A stretch of 64,000 nt of DNA from Aeromonas rivuli (GTDB lineage: Bacteria; Pseudomonadota; Gammaproteobacteria; Enterobacterales; Aeromonadaceae), in NCBI RefSeq assembly GCF_000820045.1, contig NZ_CDBJ01000019.1:1-64000 (forward strand), in the 5' to 3' direction. The notes under the pieces were generated by a model. It was given only the letters and a program-made list of their open reading frames with translations, searched no databases and was not told the DNA's origin. The position numbers and the translations under genes were made by a program. Below are positions 59,442 through 64,000 of this stretch, piece after piece (the first letter of the stretch is position 1; each line of letters begins with the position of its first letter).

Positions 59442-62400
59442 ATGCACCAAGGATGGTTGCTCATCGGTTTGTCCCTCGCCTATCTGGGGCTGCTGTTTCT
59501 GATAGCCTTCGTGGCGGACAAAAACAAGCGCCGCCGCCTCAAGGGCCAACCCCTGCTCTACAGCCTGTCGCTGGCGGTTTATTGCACCTCCTGGACCTTC
59601 TTTGGCACCGTCGGTCAGGCGAGTGAGTCCCCCTGGTCGCCCTTGCCCATCTACCTCGGCCCCATGCTGGTGTTCCTGTTTGGCTGGCGGCTGCTGGCCC
59701 GACTCATTCTGGTCGCCAAGCGTGAGCACATCACCTCCATCGCCGACTTTATCGCCGCCCGCTACGGCAAGTCCCAGCGCCTCGCCATGCTGATCAGTCT
59801 GGTGGCCATCATAGGCGTGCTGCCTTATCTGGTATTGCAGCTCAAGGCCATAGTGACCGGGCTGGATCTGCTGATGGCGGGGGATACCCTGGTCGGCAGC
59901 TCAGGCAACACCGGTCAGCTGGCCCTGGGGGTCACCCTGCTGCTGGCCCTGTTCAGCATTCTGTTTGGCACCCGCAACCTGGATGCGACCGAACACCACA
60001 GGGGCATGGTGGTGGCCATCGCCTTCGAGTCTGTGGTCAAGCTGCTGGCCTTTATGGTGGTGGGGGGCTTTGCGCTCTGGCTCATCCTGGGACAATCCAA
60101 CGAGAGCCGGGACCTGGTTACCCAGGCGTTCTTTGCCTCTGTGGTCGATGTCAGCCCGGGCAACCTGCTCGAACTCGCCATCTATACCCTGCTGACCATG
60201 TGTGCGGTGATCTGCCTGCCGCGCCAGTTCCATGTGACTGTGGTGGAGAACAATCAGGGCCAGGATCTGCACTGGGCTCGCTGGTTGTTCCCCGCGTATC
60301 TGTTCCTGATGGGGCTCTTCATCTGGCCTCTGGCGTTGGCGGGCAAGCAGTGGGTCGGCGCCGAGATGGCCTCGGATACCTATGTGATCAGCCTGCCCAT
60401 GGCGCTGGGCAATCAGGGGATGGCCATGCTGGCCTTCCTTGGCGGCACCTCGGCCGCGACCGGCATGGTCATCGTCTCCACCATCGCCCTGGCCATCATG
60501 GTCAGCAACGATCTGGTATTGCCTGTGCTGCTGCGCCGCTTCTGGCAAGAGGGGCGGGATGAACGGCTGGTGCATCTGCTGCTGCAGGTACGGCGTGGCG
60601 CCATCTTGCTGATCCTGCTGGCGGCCTGGGCGCTCTATCTGTGGCTCGGCGATCTCACCAGCCTGTCGCGCATCGGTTACCTCTCATTTGGCGCCGTGGC
60701 CCAGTTTGCCCCGGCGCTGTTGCTAGGCCTCTATTGGCGCCATGGCAACCGCAAGGGAGTCTATCTCGGCCTGGGGCTTGGGATCAGCCTCTGGTTCATC
60801 ACTCTGCTGGCCGAGAGCGGCCTGCTGGCGGGCTCGCCGCTGGAGGCCATGCTGGCCCCCCCCGACTGGCCCGCATTTCGTGAATTGAGCCTGGGGGCCT
60901 GGTGCCTCTTTCTCAGCCTGGTGCTCAACCTGCTCGGCTACGTGGCGGGCTCCCTGCTGACCCGGGCTGCGGTGAGCGAGCGGTTGCAGGCGGCGAATTT
61001 CGTCGGCCAGCCCAGCCGGGATACCGCGGCCCTTTATCAGGCCAAGGTGAGCGTCAAGGAGCTGGAGATGCTGGCGGCCCGCTTCGTCGGCCCGAGCCGG
61101 GTCAAGCGATCCTTCGGTCGCTTCGCCGGTGAATCCGGTGGCACCCTGGCGCCGCACATGCAGGCCAGCGCAGCGCTGATTGCGCACACGGAGCGGCTGC
61201 TGGCCGGGGTGTTTGGCACCTCGTCGGCGCGGCTGGTGCTCGCCTCTGCCCTGCAGGGGCGCAATATGCAGCTCGAGGAGATAGCCACCATAGTGGACGA
61301 GGCCTCGGACGTGCTGCGCTTCAACCGTGGTCTGTTGCAGGGGGCGATCGAACACATAGGGCTGGGTATTTCGGTGGTGGACAGGGAGCTGCGGCTGGTC
61401 GCCTGGAACCAGCGTTACATCGAGCTGTTCCAGTATCCGGCGGGGCTTATCCAGGTGGGGCGCCCCATCGAGGAGATTATCCGCCATAACGCCGTCAAGG
61501 GGTTGTGCGGCCAGGGAGAGGTCGAGGCCCATGTGGCACGGCGGGTCGGATTCATGAAGCGCGGCAGCGCCCATCTCTCTTCCCGGGAGCGCCCGGATGG
61601 CCGGGTCATCGAGCTGCAAGGCAACCCCATGCCCGGTGGCGGCTTCGTCATGACATTCGCCGACATCACCCCCTTTCGCGATGCCGAGCGCGTGCTGCGT
61701 GAGGCCAATGAACATCTGGAGGCGCGGGTTGCCGAGCGTACCCGCGAGCTCTCGGCCCTCAACAGCCAGCTGCGCACCGTCAACGAGCAGGTGGAGCGGG
61801 CTAACCACTCCAAGAGCCGCTTCCTGGCGGCGGTGAGCCATGATCTGACCCAGCCGCTCAATGCCGCCAAGCTGTTTACCTCCTCCTTGATAGAGACCTT
61901 GCCCGATGAGGGGGAGCCCGCCCGGCTCGCCCGCCATATCGATGATGCCCTGGGGGCAACCGAGGATCTCATCACCGACTTGCTCGATATCTCCCGGTTG
62001 GAGGCGGGCAAGTTCAAGGCCAAGAAACTCGACTTTGCCCTGGCGGATGTCTTTGACAACCTCAAGGCCGAGTTTGGGGTGCTGGCCCAGGCAGGAGAGA
62101 TAGAGTTTGCCGTGGTCGATACCAGGCTGGCGGTACACAGCGACGTGCGCTTGTTGCGGCGTGTGCTGCAAAACTTCCTCACCAATGCGTTTCGTTACAA
62201 CCCCGGTGGCCGGGTATTGCTCGGTTGTCGCCGTCAGGGCCAGCGGTTGCGGATCGAGGTGTGGGACACCGGACCCGGCATCCCCCAGGACAAGCAGGAG
62301 GCCATCTTCGAAGAGTTCCAGCGTCTGGATCACTCCCGCACCACCCGCGAGCAGGGATTGGGGCTGGGCTTGGCCATCGCGCGCGGTATCTCGCAGGTGT

Positions 62401-62930
62401 TGGGGCACCAACTGACGCTGCGCAGTTGGCCAGGGGCAGGCTCGGTGTTTGCCATCAGCCTCAATCTGGCCAGCCGTCCTCTGGTGGAGCGGGCTCTCCA
62501 GAGCCCAGAGCCGCGGCGGGATAGCCAGCTGGCAGGGGTGCGGGTGCTCTGTCTCGATAATGAACCCGAGATACTGGTGGCCATGGCCTCGCTACTGGGG
62601 CGTTGGGGTTGTGAGGTGCAGTGCGTTCAGGACCTGGCTCAGGCCCTGACGCTGGTGGAGAGCTTCAAACCAGACCTGGTGCTGTCCGATTACCATCTGG
62701 ACGATGGCAAGACGGGGTTGCAGGCGCTGCATATGCTGCGGCTCGCCCTGGGGACCGGGGTGGGGGGGATCATCATCAGTGCGGATCGAAAAGGCGAACT
62801 GCAGGCCCAGATCCGCGAGCATGGTTATGGCTACATCAGCAAACCGGTCAAGCCCCTCAAGCTCAGGGCGCTGATGAACAGCATGAGCGGTGTCTGCAAA
62901 CTTGATGATGATCACGAATTAACACATTAG
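59442..62930 (+). CDS. Hybrid histidine kinase with sodium-solute-symporter domain
   Basis: 1162 aa. Residues 1-~500 form a 13-helix SSS-type transporter domain (YCTSWTFFGTVGQASESPW, ITSIADFIAARYGKSQ). A linker and PAS domain follow (IEHIGLGISVVDRELRLVAW, ~635-740). HisKA has the phospho-acceptor His near 800 (AAVSHDLTQPLNAAKL); HATPase_c has NFLTNAFRYNPGG, WDTGPGIP and GLGLGLAIARG. A receiver domain with Asp near 1083 (LVLSDYHLDDG) ends it. The architecture is CbrA-like but with an added receiver. It may sense or couple to uptake of a solute. No cognate regulator is adjacent. RBS AAGGAG precedes ATG 59442. Confidence 0.9.
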   Translation: MHQGWLLIGLSLAYLGLLFLIAFVADKNKRRRLKGQPLLYSLSLAVYCTSWTFFGTVGQASESPWSPLPIYLGPMLVFLFGWRLLARLILVAKREHITSIADFIAARYGKSQRLAMLISLVAIIGVLPYLVLQLKAIVTGLDLLMAGDTLVGSSGNTGQLALGVTLLLALFSILFGTRNLDATEHHRGMVVAIAFESVVKLLAFMVVGGFALWLILGQSNESRDLVTQAFFASVVDVSPGNLLELAIYTLLTMCAVICLPRQFHVTVVENNQGQDLHWARWLFPAYLFLMGLFIWPLALAGKQWVGAEMASDTYVISLPMALGNQGMAMLAFLGGTSAATGMVIVSTIALAIMVSNDLVLPVLLRRFWQEGRDERLVHLLLQVRRGAILLILLAAWALYLWLGDLTSLSRIGYLSFGAVAQFAPALLLGLYWRHGNRKGVYLGLGLGISLWFITLLAESGLLAGSPLEAMLAPPDWPAFRELSLGAWCLFLSLVLNLLGYVAGSLLTRAAVSERLQAANFVGQPSRDTAALYQAKVSVKELEMLAARFVGPSRVKRSFGRFAGESGGTLAPHMQASAALIAHTERLLAGVFGTSSARLVLASALQGRNMQLEEIATIVDEASDVLRFNRGLLQGAIEHIGLGISVVDRELRLVAWNQRYIELFQYPAGLIQVGRPIEEIIRHNAVKGLCGQGEVEAHVARRVGFMKRGSAHLSSRERPDGRVIELQGNPMPGGGFVMTFADITPFRDAERVLREANEHLEARVAERTRELSALNSQLRTVNEQVERANHSKSRFLAAVSHDLTQPLNAAKLFTSSLIETLPDEGEPARLARHIDDALGATEDLITDLLDISRLEAGKFKAKKLDFALADVFDNLKAEFGVLAQAGEIEFAVVDTRLAVHSDVRLLRRVLQNFLTNAFRYNPGGRVLLGCRRQGQRLRIEVWDTGPGIPQDKQEAIFEEFQRLDHSRTTREQGLGLGLAIARGISQVLGHQLTLRSWPGAGSVFAISLNLASRPLVERALQSPEPRRDSQLAGVRVLCLDNEPEILVAMASLLGRWGCEVQCVQDLAQALTLVESFKPDLVLSDYHLDDGKTGLQALHMLRLALGTGVGGIIISADRKGELQAQIREHGYGYISKPVKPLKLRALMNSMSGVCKLDDDHELTH

Positions 62931-62971
62931 TCATCAGCTTGCGGGTAAACAACTTGGCAGAGGTTCTCTGC

Positions 62972-63010
62972 AAAAAGGGCCATTTATGTCAATGAATGGC
63001 CCTTTTTTGT
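62972..63010 (+). terminator. Terminator of the hybrid kinase gene
   Basis: AAAAAGGGCCATT, 10-nt loop, AATGGCCCTTTTTT. Perfect 13-bp stem 41 bp after the stop. Confidence 0.9.
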
Positions 63011-63116
63011 GCTATTTGGCTCCCTGCGACAGGGGCTGACTCGCGTGGGGTGTTTGCCTGCTGGCCAGTTGGGCCTTATATTTCCTTGGCGATTATTTTT
63101 ATCGCGAATCAAGTTG

Positions 63117-63203
63117 TGCCAAAGGGCAAACCGGTCGAAAGGCCGGGACGCAAAACTTCCGGTCTAAGGGTCTGTCGTACCTAAGATAGCGGGGTCACCA
63201 CAG
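63117..63203 (+). ncRNA. Cyclic-di-GMP-I (GEMM) riboswitch upstream of chiA
   Basis: The core features are all there: AAAGGGCAAACC, a stem capped by GAAA (CCGGTC-GAAA-GGCCGG), GGGACGCAAA, CTTCCGGTCTAAG, and the closing ATAGCGGGGTCACC. It is followed by 111 nt to the chitinase start; the expression platform is not obvious (no clear terminator, so translation control or a non-canonical terminator). It links chitinase expression to the sessile-motile signal. Confidence 0.92.
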
Positions 63204-63284
63204 GATTGTATTTCCAGCCGGACGCCAAGCCAGTCTGGGATGTTGTCTGCTGTACCTGTCTGACATGCGTTGCCTTTTTCGTGA

Positions 63285-64000
<716 letters not shown>

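Noticed and set aside
60723-62411. 562-codon ORF antisense to the hybrid kinase
   Set aside because: Opposite strand of a clear multi-domain kinase; no SD or motif.

Overview
The window reads as one contiguous stretch of chromosome from a GC-rich gammaproteobacterium, most likely Aeromonas. This is inferred from gene content: a Serratia-ChiA-type chitinase, an aryl polyene (APE) cluster containing an ammonia-lyase, HutXZ/HmuTUV haem uptake, nitrate assimilation with NasT, and AmgK/MurU beside lptD. I see no tRNA, rRNA, insertion sequence, prophage or CRISPR array.

Layout. 1-8669: nitrate and nitrite assimilation (end of nasA, cobA, nasT, nrtABC, nirBD). A sigma-54-type promoter lies before nasT, and an ANTAR-type antitermination leader with a strong terminator lies before nrtA. 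8821-10814: pseudouridine catabolism (psuK with an N-terminal HTH, psuG). 10887-11612: periplasmic alpha-carbonic anhydrase. 11616-12333: AT-rich gap. 12334-30083: small entericidin-like lipoprotein and the APE cluster (apeB and apeA leftward, apeC to apeR rightward), which should make a membrane-anchored aryl polyene pigment. 30144-33595: mogA, a DUF3135-like protein, yjjP/yjjB and folA. 33666-40389: conserved leftward block lptD-surA-pdxA-rsmA-apaG-apaH. Diverging from lptD are amgK-murU (cell-wall sugar recycling) and djlA. 43176-49567: purine permease with a PurR-like operator, an unrecognised protein, ettA, a lytic transglycosylase, a globin, and a YitT-type membrane protein behind a perfect CRP-type site. 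49634-57906: haem/iron region (hmuTUV, hutXZ, ChaN-like lipoprotein, TonB-dependent haem receptor) with three Fur-type boxes. 58230-62930: HcaT-like transporter and a symporter-like hybrid histidine kinase. 63117-64000: cyclic-di-GMP-I riboswitch and the start of chiA.

The most unusual structure is between the ammonia-lyase and the thioesterase of the APE cluster. Three head-to-tail 109-bp copies of the start of the thioesterase gene precede the real gene. Each copy encodes a complete 39-residue ORF, and every start and stop in the chain overlaps by the same 11 nt. Within the shared core the copies differ only at silent positions. Also notable are the ApeH-ApeI fusion, a duplicated dinucleotide-binding segment at the NirB N-terminus, a hexaloop hairpin that excludes the nrt terminator, and a possible small RNA between the haem receptor and hcaT genes.
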